Counted from the first letter of the stretch, positions 9,803-19,253 are shown. The stretch is 64,000 nt of DNA from an uncultured Selenomonadales bacterium (GCA_937877545.1 CALFJE010000093.1:31111-95110); one strand, 5' to 3'. Made by a program: numbers and translations. Notes: generated by a model not told the origin, from the sequence alone.

Positions 9803-11962
9803 ATGAAGTGGACTATACAAAAAAGACTGCTCGTCCTCGTGTTGGCGGCGGGGATATTGTCATTCTTGACATTGAGCGGTCTTTCTTTTTACGGCATGAA
9901 CGTTATGCGCGGCGAAATGACGAAGCTGGGCGACAAGGTCGGTGAGGCAGGCGCGGATTTTACCGAAAACCTCATGACTTATCAGCTCAAGCAGACGCTC
10001 GGCGAATTGGCGACTTCCCGCGCAGGTTTCATTGACCACGAAATAAATCTGATTCGCCTGGACGTGGAAATTATGTCGCACATAATGACGCGTATCGCCT
10101 CCAATCCCGACGATTACAAACCCGTCAAGCTCCTCAATCCGCAATCCGAGCCGGTTTTTAATACCGAAACTTATCTGACTTACGGTCCCGACGTTAAGCG
10201 CGACGGCTTAAGTCCGGCTCTGGAGCGCGAGATTGGTATTGCCGGCAATATCCGCGCCCTCATGATGCCGCTGGCAAAGTCGTTTATCAATTACAAGTCG
10301 GCTTTCTACGTCGGCTCCAAGCACGGCTACTTTATCTGCAGCAGCGTCTTCCCCGACAGGACGGAGGCGTTGCCCTTTGAGGAAAGCGAGTTCTTTGACT
10401 ACGACCCGCGTGAGCGTTCGTGGTACAAGGCTGCGATTGCGGCGGGTGCGCCCGTTTTCTCCGACATTTACACGCACGTCAACATCAGCGAATATCAGCT
10501 TATCGGCTGTTCCGCGCCCTACTACGACGCGGCGGGCAATGTGGCGGGTGTCGTCGGAATTGACGTTTCGAGTAAGGACATTTACAACGCGATTGCCGAG
10601 ACGTCTATCGGCGAGAACGGTTTCAGCTTCGTTTTGAACGGCAAGGGCGAAGTGATTCTTTCCACGCGAGCCGAAGGCGACTTGGCGGCTAAGGAGGGCG
10701 GGCTTGACCTGCGCGGAAGTTCCGAGCCGACTTTGGCGGACGCGGCAAGCAAGATGGTCGGCGGGCAAAACGGTATCCTGCCCGTGACGGTTGACGGCGA
10801 GGAATATTTTATCGCCTTCGCGCCCATGAAACGTATCGGCTGGAGTTTCGCCACGTTGACGCCCGGTAAAGATATAGTTGCCGCCGCCGCCGACAGCCGC
10901 AATTATTTCCTCACGCAGATTGCCGGCTTCCGCACGCGCTTTCAAGATAAATTCTTCATGATGACGTTGGCGGGCATGATTCTGCTTGCGGGCTTGAGCC
11001 ACGTTTTCCTTACGGCAAGCAAAAAAGAATCTGAGCGGGTCGTCAAGCCGATTCACGAGCTGGCTGACGGCGTTCGCGAAATTTCAAGCGGCAACCTCGA
11101 CAAAAAGCTCGACATTCAAACGGGCGACGAGATTGAACACCTTGCTACCTGCTTTAACGCCATGACCGACGAGCTAAAAACTTATATGACGAACCTTACC
11201 AAAGTCACGGCGGAAAAGGAGCGCATAGCCACGGAGCTGGACGTTGCCACGGAGATTCAGCGCGGCATGTTGCCCAAGGATTTTCCTAACCGCGCAGATT
11301 TTGAGCTGTTAGCGACAATGACACCCGCCAAAGAGGTCGGCGGCGACTTCTACGATTTCTACATGTTGGACGAGACGCACCTGGCGATAACGGTTGCGGA
11401 CGTGTCGGGCAAGGGGATACCCGCCGCGCTGTTCATGGTTATCGCCAAGACGATACTTAACAACTTCGCGGTGTCGACGCACAATCGCGAGGGGCTGGCA
11501 GAGGTTGTAGCCGCCGCCAACGATAAGCTTTGCGCCAACAACGAGGCGATGATGTTCGTGACGGCGTTTATCGGCGTGCTGGACTTGGAGACGGGCGAAT
11601 TCGTCTTCGTGAATGCGGGGCACAATCCTCCCGTATGGTTCCGCGATAATCATTGCGAATTCCTCGATGTCAAGAAAAACTTTGTCCTCGGACCTATGGA
11701 CGGTATTCCTTTCGAGGAGCAGAGGATAACGCTAAAGCCCGGCGATTTGCTCTTCCTGTACACCGACGGCGTGACAGAGGCTCTTAACACTGCGGACGAG
11801 GAATATTTGCCCGACCGATTGATAGCGTTCATGAACTCAACCGATTGCCGCGCACCGTTGGAAACTTTGCTTGCGAACGTCCGCGCTGATGTGGCGGCTC
11901 ACGTCGGCGAGGCTGAGCAATCCGACGATATAACCATGTTCGCCTTGAGGTTTAAGAAATGA
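9803..11962 (+). CDS. dCache-HAMP-PP2C (SpoIIE/RsbU-type) membrane phosphatase, copy 1
   Basis: A 719-residue membrane receptor phosphatase: N-terminal span (about 8-30), a periplasmic double-Cache sensor (about 40-380), a second span (about 387-407), a HAMP domain (VVKPIHELADGVREISSG) and a cytoplasmic PP2C SpoIIE domain with metal-binding aspartates in EVGGDFYDFY and VADVSGKG. It would dephosphorylate the STAS protein in response to an external ligand. The start at 9803 has GAGG eight bases upstream. Its stop overlaps the next gene by four bases (ATGA). The HAMP-PP2C part is nearly identical to the downstream paralogue. Confidence 0.92.
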   Translation: MKWTIQKRLLVLVLAAGILSFLTLSGLSFYGMNVMRGEMTKLGDKVGEAGADFTENLMTYQLKQTLGELATSRAGFIDHEINLIRLDVEIMSHIMTRIASNPDDYKPVKLLNPQSEPVFNTETYLTYGPDVKRDGLSPALEREIGIAGNIRALMMPLAKSFINYKSAFYVGSKHGYFICSSVFPDRTEALPFEESEFFDYDPRERSWYKAAIAAGAPVFSDIYTHVNISEYQLIGCSAPYYDAAGNVAGVVGIDVSSKDIYNAIAETSIGENGFSFVLNGKGEVILSTRAEGDLAAKEGGLDLRGSSEPTLADAASKMVGGQNGILPVTVDGEEYFIAFAPMKRIGWSFATLTPGKDIVAAAADSRNYFLTQIAGFRTRFQDKFFMMTLAGMILLAGLSHVFLTASKKESERVVKPIHELADGVREISSGNLDKKLDIQTGDEIEHLATCFNAMTDELKTYMTNLTKVTAEKERIATELDVATEIQRGMLPKDFPNRADFELLATMTPAKEVGGDFYDFYMLDETHLAITVADVSGKGIPAALFMVIAKTILNNFAVSTHNREGLAEVVAAANDKLCANNEAMMFVTAFIGVLDLETGEFVFVNAGHNPPVWFRDNHCEFLDVKKNFVLGPMDGIPFEEQRITLKPGDLLFLYTDGVTEALNTADEEYLPDRLIAFMNSTDCRAPLETLLANVRADVAAHVGEAEQSDDITMFALRFKK

Positions 11963-14160
11963 AACTTAGCATCCATAAAAAAGTTTTGCGATTGGTATTG
12001 GGCGCGGGCTTGACGACGTTCCTGGTACTGGGCGCGTTTTCGTACTTCGGCAAGAGCGTAGTGCAACGCGATATGGTGGAGATGAGCGTCGAGCTGGGCG
12101 AAAAGAGCGCGGCTTACACCGAAGAACTTTTAATAGACCAACTCAAGCAGACACTGGGCGAACTTGCCGCAGCAAAGGCGCAATTCATCGATAGGGAGAT
12201 GACAATCACCCGCGACGACGCAACCATTTTGGCGAACGCCGTTACCGAGATAATGTCGCACCCCGAAAATTATTCGCCCAAGCCTTTGCCCGACCCGCAC
12301 ACCGACTCCATAAAGAATGCCGAGCCGTTTTGTTTTTACGCGCCCGCTGTTCGCGACAACATTACGCCCGAACTTCAAAGCGAATTGGAGCTTGCCGGTA
12401 ACGCCAAAGATTTGCTCATCGAAATGATTAAGAGTTACACGGGCGTCAATGCGACGGTATTTATCGGCGGCGAGACCGGCTGGTTCATTGGCACTGCCAT
12501 ATCGCCCGACGAAAACGGGCATACCGACTTCAACGCGAACATACCTCGAAACGTTTTCGACTTCGACCCGCGCAAGCGTCCCTGGTACGTATCTGCAAAA
12601 AATGCCGGTGTGCCCGTCATCTCCGACCTTTACCGCACGCTTGAGGCGGACGGTTATCAGCAAATCGGCGCGTCGGCACCCTTTTATGACGCGGCGGGCA
12701 ATATGATTGGCGTCGCCGGCTTGGACTCCTCCAACACCGATATGTACGACTGGATAAATCGTGCGACCGTCGGCAAGGGCGGTATAAATTTTGTAATTAA
12801 CGAACGCGGCGAGGTTATTTTTTCGTCGCAGAAAAGCGGCACGTTTGCCGTAAATGCGGACGACGACCTTACGGCGCGAGCGGGCGGGCGCGATTTGCGC
12901 AACAGCTCCGAGAAAACGTTGGCGGCGGCGGCAAGCAAAATGGTCGGCGGCGAGCAGGGCGTTTTACCGTTGAGTCTGGGCGGCGAATCTTTTTACATTG
13001 CCTACGCGCCGATACCGTCAACGGGCTGGAGTGTAGGGATGATAATCGCCGACGAGGATGTTTTCACCGCGACGCAAAGCACGCAAAATTATTTCTTAAA
13101 GCAAGTCGGCAATCTGCAGGCGCAAATGTTGCAGGATTATTCCTACCTTAACACGGTCGCGTTGGTGATACCGGTCGTCCTGCTGATAATTTTGTTCTTT
13201 ATGAGCACGAACTTATCGCAACGATTTGTTAAGCCGATTCATGAACTGGCGGACGGCGTAAGGGACATTTCAAGCGGCAACCTCGACAAAAAGCTGGATA
13301 TTCACACGGGTGACGAGATTGAACACCTTGCCACCTGCTTTAACGCCATGACTGACGAACTTAAAACTTATATGGCGAACCTGACTAAGGAGACCGCCGA
13401 AAAGGAACGCCTCGCCACGGAGCTTGACGTTGCCACGGAGATTCAGCGCGGCATGTTGCCCAAGGATTTTCCTAACCGCGCAGATTTTGAGCTGTTAGCG
13501 ACAATGACACCCGCCAAAGAGGTCGGCGGCGATTTCTACGATTTCTACATGTTGGACGCGACGCACCTGGCGATAACGGTTGCTGACGTTTCGGGCAAGG
13601 GGATACCCGCCGCGCTTTTCATGGTCATATCAAAGACGGTGCTGAACAACTTCGCGACGAGCTTTTATCGGCAGAACGGCTTGGCACCGGTGGTGGAGGC
13701 GTCGAACGAGCAACTTTGCGCCAACAACGAGGCGATGATGTTCGTGACGGCGTTTATCGGGGTGTTGGACTTGGAAAGCGGCGAATTCGTCTTCGTGAAC
13801 GGCGGGCACAATCCTCCCGTGATTTATCGTGCGGAAAATAATCATTGTGAATTCCTCGACGTCAAGAAAAATTTCGTGCTCGGACCTATGGACGGTATTC
13901 CTTTCGAGGAGCAACGGATAACGCTAAAGCCCGGCGATTTGCTCTTCCTGTATACTGACGGCGTAACGGAGGCTTTGAACGTAAAAGACGAGGAATATCT
14001 GCCCGACCGATTGATAGCGTTCATGAACTCGACGGATTGCCGCGCCGATTTGCAAACCTTACTTGCGAATGTCCGTGCAGATGTGGCGGCTCACGTCGGC
14101 GAGGCTGAACAATCCGACGATATAACCATGTTCGCCTTGAGATTCAAAGGCAAGGCTTAA
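11959..14160 (+). CDS. dCache-HAMP-PP2C (SpoIIE/RsbU-type) membrane phosphatase, copy 2
   Basis: A 733-residue paralogue of the preceding gene with the same order: span, extracytoplasmic double-Cache domain, span (about 395-415), HAMP, PP2C. The Cache domain differs strongly from copy 1 while the HAMP and PP2C parts are nearly the same, including long runs identical at the nucleotide level. The pair therefore looks like two input sensors feeding one output onto the same STAS protein. The ATG overlaps the upstream stop by four bases. A short hairpin terminator follows at 14172. The ligands cannot be read from the sequence. Confidence 0.92.
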   Translation: MKLSIHKKVLRLVLGAGLTTFLVLGAFSYFGKSVVQRDMVEMSVELGEKSAAYTEELLIDQLKQTLGELAAAKAQFIDREMTITRDDATILANAVTEIMSHPENYSPKPLPDPHTDSIKNAEPFCFYAPAVRDNITPELQSELELAGNAKDLLIEMIKSYTGVNATVFIGGETGWFIGTAISPDENGHTDFNANIPRNVFDFDPRKRPWYVSAKNAGVPVISDLYRTLEADGYQQIGASAPFYDAAGNMIGVAGLDSSNTDMYDWINRATVGKGGINFVINERGEVIFSSQKSGTFAVNADDDLTARAGGRDLRNSSEKTLAAAASKMVGGEQGVLPLSLGGESFYIAYAPIPSTGWSVGMIIADEDVFTATQSTQNYFLKQVGNLQAQMLQDYSYLNTVALVIPVVLLIILFFMSTNLSQRFVKPIHELADGVRDISSGNLDKKLDIHTGDEIEHLATCFNAMTDELKTYMANLTKETAEKERLATELDVATEIQRGMLPKDFPNRADFELLATMTPAKEVGGDFYDFYMLDATHLAITVADVSGKGIPAALFMVISKTVLNNFATSFYRQNGLAPVVEASNEQLCANNEAMMFVTAFIGVLDLESGEFVFVNGGHNPPVIYRAENNHCEFLDVKKNFVLGPMDGIPFEEQRITLKPGDLLFLYTDGVTEALNVKDEEYLPDRLIAFMNSTDCRADLQTLLANVRADVAAHVGEAEQSDDITMFALRFKGKA

Positions 14161-14171
14161 AGAAACCTTAA

Positions 14172-14197
14172 CCCGTCGAGAGGCGGGAATTTTTTTT
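14172..14197 (+). terminator. Rho-independent terminator after the phosphatase pair
   Basis: CCCG, an eight-base loop, CGGG, then AA and eight T, 12 bases after the stop codon. Confidence 0.65.
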
Positions 14198-14218
14198 GCA
14201 AAAATCGACGGTTCAGAA

Positions 14219-14247
14219 TTGACAAAAAACAACTGTTACACTACTTG
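14219..14247 (+). promoter_or_regulatory. Putative promoter of the broken RTX-like gene
   Basis: A perfect TTGACA (14219-14224) with TACTTG 17 bases downstream (14242-14247). The -10 is weak and lies within a perfect inverted repeat, as an operator would. Confidence 0.45.
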
Positions 14248-14256
14248 AGGTAGTGT
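14238..14256. repeat. Inverted repeat, possible operator
   Basis: ACACTAC, five bases TTGAG, GTAGTGT: perfect seven-base arms overlapping the proposed -10 element. No T-run follows, so it is not a terminator. The binding protein is unknown. Confidence 0.5.
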
Positions 14257-14339
14257 TGAGTTTTCTGAAAGGGGAATGCCTGTGGAGTATGGCGGAAAAT
14301 TTTTGGCGCGGCAAAGGTTTATTGGAAGGAATGATGATT

Positions 14340-15362
14340 ATGTCGACAGATCCTGATATTATTGCGAAACAACAGGAGCAAACTTGGGACAGCATAGTAA
14401 AGACCAAAAAAAGTCCGGCTGAAATGCGTCGCGATTTATCCAATAACACTAACCTCAGCAATCTGATGCTCAATCCGATTTCGCGATACGATTTACCCGG
14501 CGGCAGAAGGAGCACGGTAATGACAGGGGCGGGCAACGACTCGCTTAAAATCAGTACCGCCAATGTTAAAGTTTATGCCGGCACGGGCAATGATACCATT
14601 GATTTCAGCTCCGGCTATGGAAATTACGTACTTTATCACGCCGGTGACGGTAACGATAAAATTATCGGCTTTGCCCAAGATTATACAGCACAATTCGCGG
14701 AGGCGCAGGTCACGATTCAATTTACAACAGTGGAAGTTACACCACGATAAACGGCGGTTCGGGTAATGATACCGTTTCGCTCAACAGTTCGGGGCACCAC
14801 AATGTTATTCAATATGCGGCGGGCGACGACAACGATAAAATTTACAACTTTGGCACGACGGATTCTATCAGCATAACGGGCGCGAAGTATACGCGTTCAA
14901 CCGTCGGCTCCGATGTCGTGCTTACGGTCGGTAGTGGCAAAATAACGTTGGTCGGCGCGAAAGGTAAGACGCTTAATATCAAAGGCACTCAGAAGGCGGC
15001 AACGTCGGCGCGACGATTAACAACTCTCTTTCAAGCAAGGCGATTTACGGCACGAGCTATGCCGATTCGATTTACAATACGGGCAACAAGGTCACGATAA
15101 GTACGGGCACGGCTAACGACACCGTCACTACGGGAGCAGTGTTAAGGCGGACGCGGGCAATGATTATCTTGTTTCGTTCAGCAACGGCTCTAAGGTTACG
15201 CTAACGGGCGGCAACGGCGACGATACCTTCTGGGGCGGCTTAGGCAACGATGTCATTTACAACTTTGCCGATAACGACCTCTTGCAAATCACGGGCACGT
15301 TTAACTTCACGGCTACGGCTTTCCACGTCAACAACAAAACTTACAAGCTCAGCGGCACGTAA
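14340..15362 (+). pseudogene. RTX-like (GND-repeat) secreted protein gene disrupted by three frameshifts
   Basis: Reading from ATG 14340 (GGAAGGA nine bases upstream), the protein opens MSTDPDIIAKQQEQTWDSIV and passes into glycine-aspartate repeats of the hemolysin-type calcium-binding kind (GAGNDSL, GTGNDTIDF, GDGNDKIIGF). Near 14680-14700 the repeats continue in the next frame (GGAGHDSIYN, GSGNDTVSL), shift again near 14990 (GNVGATINNS) and once more near 15125-15140 (KADAGNDYLV, GGNGDDTFWGG), ending at TAA 15360. Each step equals loss of one base, or gain of two. The intact product would be about 340 residues, without signal peptide, as for type I-secreted RTX proteins. It is either a decaying gene or carries sequencing errors. 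Confidence 0.75.
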
Positions 15363-15384
15363 CGCTTAAGCAAACAAAATTTTA

Positions 15385-15414
15385 ATCCCGTCGGAAGGTT
15401 CGGCGGGATTTTTT
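15385..15414 (+). terminator. Rho-independent terminator after the RTX-like gene
   Basis: ATCCCGTCGGA and TTCGGCGGGAT form an 11-pair stem with two wobble pairs, followed by a T tract. The same stem design recurs at 60193. Confidence 0.8.
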
Positions 15415-15448
15415 GTGGTATAATCTGCGCGGACAAGGAGGTTGAACT

Positions 15449-16030
15449 TTGGACAGAAGAAAATTTTTGCAAGTGTTGGCATTGGGCGCGGCGAACGTGC
15501 TTTTGGGCAACGAAAAGGCGGCTGCCTACATCTTGGATACGTGGGAGCCGCCGATAAGGAAATTATTTTTGCGATTCACCGAATACGAGGAGCGTGCGTC
15601 GACGGAGATGATAGTTATCCACCATGCGGGCTTTCCCGACGGCGATAAGGATTCGTCCGCCGAGGATATTCACAAGTTCCACCAAGAAACCTTTGGCTGG
15701 GCGGGCATAGGCTATCATTACGTGATTCGCAAGGACGGCACGATTGAGCAGGGGCGTCGTCCGCAAGCGGTCGGGGCGCACGCCTTGCACCACAACAAAA
15801 ATTCGATTGGCATTTGCGTCGCGGGGAATTTCGACTTAGCCAAGCCCAATGCCGCGCAGATGGATTCGCTTAAGCTGTTGACGGCGTGGCTTTGTCACAA
15901 GTACAAGCTCGACCCCATGCGCAAGGGCGTTATCGTCGGGCACAGGAATTTGAACGATACGAAATGCCCCGGCGATAATCTGTACAAGAAGCTCGATGAG
16001 ATACGCCGCTACTGCCGCGACTTTGAATAG
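15449..16030 (+). CDS. N-acetylmuramoyl-L-alanine amidase (Amidase_2/PGRP fold), exported
   Basis: A 193-residue peptidoglycan hydrolase expected to cleave the lactyl-amide bond between N-acetylmuramic acid and L-alanine. The N-terminus RRKFLQVLALGAANVLLG resembles a Tat signal (twin arginine at 3-4). The amidase domain (about 50-190) shows the zinc ligands H58 or H59, H165 and C173 (TKCPG) and the family segments GWAGIGYHYVI and SIGICVAGNF. The start is TTG at 15449, six bases after AAGGAGG. TATAAT at 15419-15424 could be its -10, but no convincing -35 is seen. It converges with the small membrane protein gene, two bases apart. Confidence 0.88.
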   Translation: MDRRKFLQVLALGAANVLLGNEKAAAYILDTWEPPIRKLFLRFTEYEERASTEMIVIHHAGFPDGDKDSSAEDIHKFHQETFGWAGIGYHYVIRKDGTIEQGRRPQAVGAHALHHNKNSIGICVAGNFDLAKPNAAQMDSLKLLTAWLCHKYKLDPMRKGVIVGHRNLNDTKCPGDNLYKKLDEIRRYCRDFE

Positions 16031-16032
16031 GC

Positions 16033-16404
16033 TCAGCGAAGGCGGCGACCTCTGCGCGGCACTCGCCAATCGTCGTCGTCGTCTTGAACGGGCGCGGGCT
16101 TAGGCTTCCTGTTGAGCACGTAGAGCGCACCAAAGCCGGCAATGTCAAGCAAGACCAGGATTATAATCGAATAAGTGCTGTCGGATTCGGCGTTGGCTCT
16201 GTCTTCGTAGGTCGTGGATTCGTTCTTCGACGCGCCGACATAGCCCGTCCAAAAGCTTTCGAGCTTGCCGACGCCCGAACGTTGCGAAATGCCCGCGTCG
16301 TAGGACGCCATGGACATCGTATTTGAGTTGATGCGCCAAATCAGGTAAACGTTCGCGATAACCATTAACGTTATAACAGCTATGGAAATATATTTCTTGT
16401 TCAT
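16033..16404 (-). CDS. Small membrane protein of unknown function
   Basis: I do not recognise this 123-residue protein. It has an N-terminal hydrophobic span (about 5-22, [18 protein letters not shown]), a polar stretch of about 55 residues, a second span (about 79-97) and a charged tail with five consecutive aspartates followed by an arginine-rich end. With two spans the polar part probably faces the periplasm. Its ATG overlaps the ung stop by four bases (ATGA), so it is the last gene of the folP-folB-folK/A-ung operon and is probably translationally coupled. Nothing links it to folate or DNA repair apart from position. Confidence 0.75.
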   Translation of the reverse strand: MNKKYISIAVITLMVIANVYLIWRINSNTMSMASYDAGISQRSGVGKLESFWTGYVGASKNESTTYEDRANAESDSTYSIIILVLLDIAGFGALYVLNRKPKPAPVQDDDDDWRVPRRGRRLR

Positions 16405-17096
16405 GACAAGGCTCCTTTCGGGAGGTTGGGGATTTGCCAATCGATTGGCATTTCGCCGACGGATTGGAGGAATTGATTGACGCGGGAAAAAGGTCGGCTC
16501 CCGAAAAAGCCGCCGCTCGCCGATAACGGACTCGGATGCGCCGATTCAACGATAAAGTGGCGCGGGTTCGTTATCATATTTTTTTTGCGCCGCGCAGGGT
16601 TGCCCCAGAGGATAAACGCAAGCGGGCGTTCGTGTTCGTTGAGCAGGCGGATAATTTTATCGGTGAAGGTTTCCCAGCCGTGACCTCTGTGCGAATTGGC
16701 GGCGTGCGCCCTTACAGTCAAGACGGCGTTGAGCAACAGGACGCCTTGCTCCGCCCAGGGCTTGAGGCAACCGTTATTCGGGATAAAGCAACCGAGGTCG
16801 TCGCGCAATTCCTTGAAGATATTCATAAGCGAGGGCGGCGCGGGCACGTCGGGCAGGACGGAAAAGCTAAGCCCGTGCGCTTGCCCCGGCTCGTGATACG
16901 GGTCTTGCCCCAGAATTACGACTTTGGTATCGGCGTAGCTCGTATAGTGCAGGGCGTTAAAGATGTCATACATGTTCGGGAAAATCTTCCGCGAGCTGTA
17001 CTCGTCAATCAGAAACTTGCGCAACTCCTGATAATACGGCTCGTTAAGCTCGTCGCCCAACAGCTCTTGCCAATCGTTTTTAAAAAGTTTTTTCAT
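16401..17096 (-). CDS. ung: Uracil-DNA glycosylase, family 1
   Basis: Removes uracil from DNA as the first step of base excision repair. The 231-residue protein contains the family 1 signature GQDPYH with the catalytic aspartate, the uracil-binding ILWGN segment, and the DNA-intercalation loop HPSPLSA. Length is typical. The gene overlaps its neighbours by four bases on both sides (ATGA), within the folate operon. Pairing thymidylate-supporting folate genes with a uracil repair enzyme makes physiological sense, since folate shortage raises uracil in DNA, but that is inference. Confidence 0.98.
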   Translation of the reverse strand: MKKLFKNDWQELLGDELNEPYYQELRKFLIDEYSSRKIFPNMYDIFNALHYTSYADTKVVILGQDPYHEPGQAHGLSFSVLPDVPAPPSLMNIFKELRDDLGCFIPNNGCLKPWAEQGVLLLNAVLTVRAHAANSHRGHGWETFTDKIIRLLNEHERPLAFILWGNPARRKKNMITNPRHFIVESAHPSPLSASGGFFGSRPFSRVNQFLQSVGEMPIDWQIPNLPKGALS

Positions 17097-18007
17097 CGGA
17101 TATATCTCCTGAACTCGAAGCCGTTGCGAATTTGCGCGGAAGCAAGTTTGAATTCGTCAACGTCGGGAAAAAAGGCGTCGGCTTGAACGTCGGCGTCGAC
17201 GACGGTAAGGAAAAGCTCCGTCGCGTAGGGGATAAGCTCCTTAAAAATTTGCGCCCCGCCGATAACGAAATTGCCCTGCGCGGCGTCAAGGACTTCAAAC
17301 AGCTTCGCGATACCGGCGACGACCTCCGCGCCCGCAATCTTATCGTGCGAACGGCTCAAGATGATATTCCTGCGACCGTCGAGCGGTTGGCGATTGGGGA
17401 AGGTGTCGAGGGTGCGCCGCCCGTAAATAATCGTGTGCCCCTGCGTGAGGCGTCGGAAATGTTTTAAGTCTTCGGCGATACGGAACAGGAGCTTGCCGCC
17501 GCGACCCAGCCCGAAATTTTTATCGACGCACGCAACGAGCTTGAACTTAAAATCGGTCGGCGAACCCGCCGTGCGAATCACCTTGTCGCCGCGCAGATTG
17601 AACTTTAACGTCGGGCAAATCTCTGCCAGCGGTATCAAGGCGAAGTCGCGTTCAAACAGGAACTTATGCGGCACCGTCAATCGTTCCGAAGAAATTTCGC
17701 GCCCTTCAATCAGCAAGATGTCCAAGTCAATCGTTCGCGCTCCCCAATGTTCGCGACGCACTCTGCCCAGCTCCAGTTCAATCCGTTGTAACGCGTCAAG
17801 CAGTTCAAGCGGCTCAAGCTCCGCAGAAATTTTAATCGCGGCGTTGAGGAAGGGCGGCTGATTGACGACGCCCCACGGCTCCGACTCATAAAACGACGAC
17901 ACCCGCCTAAGCTTAACGGCGGGGATTTTTTTTACAAGCTCAATCGCCCGCCGCAAAGTTCGTTGCCTGTCGCCGAGGTTCGCGCCCAATCCGATATGGC
18001 AAATCAT
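17093..18007 (-). CDS. folK/folA: Fusion of HPPK (FolK) and dihydrofolate reductase (FolA)
   Basis: A 304-residue two-domain folate enzyme. Residues 1 to about 155 are 6-hydroxymethyl-7,8-dihydropterin pyrophosphokinase (GLGANLGDR, the RTIDLDILL catalytic loop, [13 protein letters not shown]). Residues from about 158 are a dihydrofolate reductase ([47 protein letters not shown]). The protein would catalyse an early and the last step of tetrahydrofolate synthesis. The start at 18007 is two bases after the folB stop; a TTG at 18025 inside folB is an alternative. Its stop overlaps ung by four bases. FolK is more often fused to FolB or FolP. Confidence 0.9.
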   Translation of the reverse strand: MICHIGLGANLGDRQRTLRRAIELVKKIPAVKLRRVSSFYESEPWGVVNQPPFLNAAIKISAELEPLELLDALQRIELELGRVRREHWGARTIDLDILLIEGREISSERLTVPHKFLFERDFALIPLAEICPTLKFNLRGDKVIRTAGSPTDFKFKLVACVDKNFGLGRGGKLLFRIAEDLKHFRRLTQGHTIIYGRRTLDTFPNRQPLDGRRNIILSRSHDKIAGAEVVAGIAKLFEVLDAAQGNFVIGGAQIFKELIPYATELFLTVVDADVQADAFFPDVDEFKLASAQIRNGFEFRRYIR

Positions 18008-18009
18008 GC

Positions 18010-18417
18010 TTAACGCTGTTTCCAAATGCCGGCTAAGGATTCGTGTCCGCGACTGCGTACCAGCTCAATCGCCGCGCCCGCGAATTTATCTTTGACGTTC
18101 GGCGCGTGCTTATGGAGGACGATTTTCACGCCGTCAAGGAGCATGTAGCGTTTAAAGAGGAAGTCGGAAATTTCCTGCGCGACGGTCTCAATCAGGTTGC
18201 GCGAGGTGCCGCCGACGATTTTTTTAACGTCATCGATAACTGCGGCGTAGTCAATGGTATCGCCGAGGTCGTCGCTCTTAGCCGCCTGCGTCAAGTCAAG
18301 GTAAAGCTCCACGTCGACGATAAAAGTCTGTTCGCGACTGCGTTCCTCCTCCGAACAACCGTGCCGCCCCGAAGTTTTAATGCCCGTCAGAATGATTTTG
18401 TCCGTCAAGTGAATCAC
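18010..18417 (-). CDS. folB: Dihydroneopterin aldolase
   Basis: Converts 7,8-dihydroneopterin to 6-hydroxymethyl-7,8-dihydropterin. The 135 residues match FolB: IILTGIKTSGRHGCSEEER with the substrate-binding region, DTIDYAAVIDDV, and the NLIETVAQEISDFLF helix with the conserved glutamate. The C-terminal tail (RSRGHESLAGIWKQR) is slightly longer than usual. It starts with GTG that overlaps the folP stop by four bases (GTGA), which indicates translational coupling. It precedes the gene for the next pathway enzyme, HPPK. Confidence 0.95.
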   Translation of the reverse strand: MIHLTDKIILTGIKTSGRHGCSEEERSREQTFIVDVELYLDLTQAAKSDDLGDTIDYAAVIDDVKKIVGGTSRNLIETVAQEISDFLFKRYMLLDGVKIVLHKHAPNVKDKFAGAAIELVRSRGHESLAGIWKQR

Positions 18418-19238
18418 GTCTCCCTAAAAAGTTTGTCTATAATCAAGCACATTGGCGAAATCATGGCGAGGTTATGGACGCGCAGGAGGTCGAAGCCTTG
18501 CATAATCGCATGGACGCACAGTGCTCCCGTTGCTTCGTCGCGCTCTTCGACGGGAAAGCCCGTTGCCCAGCCGATAACGCTTTTGCGGCTCACGCCCAGC
18601 ATTAAGGGAATTTCGCACCCGTCCAAAGTCTTAAGTTCACCGAGGCGGCGGAGTATCGTCCAATTTTCCTCTTGCGTCTTGCCGAAGCCGATACCGGGGT
18701 CGAAGATAATCTGCGCGGGGTCTAAGCCGCGAGCCGCGCAGGTGTCCGAAGTTCTGCGGAAAAATCTTTGCAAGTCGGCAATGATGTCGCCGTCGGAGCA
18801 ACGTTCGCAATGCCCGGCGATAACGGGCGCGTTGAACTTTTTGGCAACGTCAATCATGCGCGAATCCTCCAGCCCGTGCACGTCGTTGATAATGTCCGCG
18901 CCGAGTTCAAGGGCTTGGGCGGCGACTTCGGGCTTGTAGGTGTCGACGGAGACGGGAACGCCGAAAGTTTTAATGGCGGGCAAGACCTTTTCGAGACGGG
19001 TAATTTCCTCGTCGCTGCTTACGGGCGTGGAACCGGGGCGCGTGGATTCTGCGCCGATGTCGAGGATGTCCGCGCCGTCTTCAATCAGTTGCGCCGCGTG
19101 CGCCATTGCCTTATCCGCCGAGAAATATTTGCCGCCGTCGGAGAAGGAGTCGGGCGTTATGTTCAAAATCCCCATCAATAACGTTTTGCCGCCGACGGTC
19201 AGCTTGTGTCCGCCGCGCAGATTGAAAGTTCTCTTCAT
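18414..19238 (-). CDS. folP: Dihydropteroate synthase
   Basis: Joins 6-hydroxymethyl-dihydropterin pyrophosphate and p-aminobenzoate; the sulfonamide target. The 274-residue TIM-barrel shows the signatures LLMGILNITPDSFSDGG and DIGAESTRPGS, IINDVHG, and the C-terminal RVHN region. GGGAGG lies eight bases before the ATG. It is the first gene of a five-gene minus-strand operon with overlapping reading frames. Transcription probably starts at the promoter 19357-19329, so the leader carries the heptamer repeat array at 19254-19320. Confidence 0.98.
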   Translation of the reverse strand: MKRTFNLRGGHKLTVGGKTLLMGILNITPDSFSDGGKYFSADKAMAHAAQLIEDGADILDIGAESTRPGSTPVSSDEEITRLEKVLPAIKTFGVPVSVDTYKPEVAAQALELGADIINDVHGLEDSRMIDVAKKFNAPVIAGHCERCSDGDIIADLQRFFRRTSDTCAARGLDPAQIIFDPGIGFGKTQEENWTILRRLGELKTLDGCEIPLMLGVSRKSVIGWATGFPVEERDEATGALCVHAIMQGFDLLRVHNLAMISPMCLIIDKLFRET

Positions 19239-19253
19239 AACCTGCCTCCCGGT

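Noticed and set aside
14340..15362. Programmed frameshifting in the RTX-like gene
   Set aside because: Three shifts would be needed and no slippery heptamer with a following hairpin is evident at any of them; decay or sequencing error is simpler.
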